NCBI RefSeq assembly: GCF_013466425.1
Contig: NZ_CP059165.1
Span: 1,984,001-2,048,000, forward strand
Direction: 5' to 3'
Length of the DNA stretch: 64,000 nt
Origin: Mycobacterium vicinigordonae
GTDB lineage: Bacteria; Actinomycetota; Actinomycetes; Mycobacteriales; Mycobacteriaceae
Position numbers and translations under genes: made by a program. The notes under the pieces were generated by a model. The model ran no database searches. It was not told the DNA's origin and saw only the letters and a list, made by a program, of their open reading frames with translations. Each line of letters opens with the position of its first letter. Position 1 is the stretch's first letter. Below, one piece after another: positions 63,809 through 64,000 of the stretch.

Positions 63809-64000
63809 GTGACCGCAGAACCGTTCGACGACCTGATGTCGATGCTGGACTCCCCGGTGTTCCTGGTGACCACCCAGGCCGACGGTCAGGCGTCGGGCTG
63901 CGTGGTCGCCTTCGCCACCCAGACCAGCGTCCAGCCGCCCAGCTTCATGATTGGTCTGCCGTCGCACAGCCCCACCCATCAGGTGGCGTGTCGCTCCGAT
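63809..64000 (+). CDS. Flavin reductase-like protein (copy 2), partial at window end
   Basis: From GTG 63809 the frame reads TAEPFDDLMSMLDSPVFLVTTQADGQASGCVVAFATQ and onward to the window edge, clearly paralogous to the preceding gene. The ATG at 63801 gives only three codons before a stop and was rejected. The C-terminal half lies outside the window. Confidence 0.85.
   Translation, partial: MTAEPFDDLMSMLDSPVFLVTTQADGQASGCVVAFATQTSVQPPSFMIGLPSHSPTHQVACRSD

Overview
The window is high-GC actinobacterial DNA and reads as a chromosomal segment of a pigmented, probably slow-growing Mycobacterium. The evidence is a long run of genes in the order I recall from M. tuberculosis Rv3041c down to Rv3009c, inverted in this window, plus an Rv0081-Rv0087-type operon, MmpL/MmpS transporters, methylglucose-lipopolysaccharide genes and a carotenoid cluster of the photochromogen type. 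All Rv comparisons are from memory, not from a search.

Layout. (1) 1-7064: tail of an ArsR regulator, then a six-gene overlapping operon for a membrane complex related to hydrogenase-4, formate hydrogenlyase and Complex I. The catalytic-type large subunit lacks the nickel-binding cysteines. (2) 7125-15554: ABC ATPase, Nudix hydrolase, enoyl-CoA hydratase, two SAM enzymes, a secreted DUF3298 protein, a beta-propeller lipoprotein, a hexapeptide-repeat acyltransferase and a DUF4333 lipoprotein. (3) 15666-34730: a light-protection and pigment island inserted between Rv3033-like and Rv3032-like genes. It has a photolyase-TspO-MmpL operon, two MarR paralogues, a SOUL haem protein, type 2 IPP isomerase, a glycosyltransferase, and crtE-I-B-Yc-Yd-T-U plus a Rieske protein. 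Two small stress-type proteins and a TIGR01777 epimerase follow. (4) 34767-38414: Rv3032/3031/3030-like genes for methylglucose lipopolysaccharide or glucan. (5) 38690-49926: etfBA, two acyltransferases, iscS, mnmA, a methyltransferase, lpqA, a MetE-like protein, a decayed SRPBCC/ArsR pair and ligA. (6) 50006-54099: a TetR-MmpS-MmpL efflux module placed between ligA and an ACT-domain gene. (7) 54158-60606: ACT protein, gatC, gatA, pfkA, an orphan EspI/ParA-like ATPase and gatB. (8) 60608-64000: a Baeyer-Villiger-type monooxygenase divergent from a TetR regulator, with two tandem flavin-reductase-like genes, the last cut by the window end.

How it works together. The island couples isoprenoid supply (type 2 IDI, CrtE), carotene synthesis and cyclisation (CrtB, CrtI, CrtYc/Yd), ring modification (CrtU, CrtT, Rieske) and possible glycosylation with UV repair, TspO and SOUL tetrapyrrole proteins and an MmpL exporter. 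Three promoters in the island carry the same AT-rich element (core GATTAAATT or GTTAAATT read leftwards), which would bind the mmpL operon, a hypothetical gene and the crt operon into one regulon. The two MarR proteins are the obvious candidate regulators.

Many genes start 6-10 bases after a TANNNT -10 element, the usual look of leaderless mycobacterial transcripts, and I used this to choose several starts. I saw no rRNA, tRNA, CRISPR array or intact insertion sequence.
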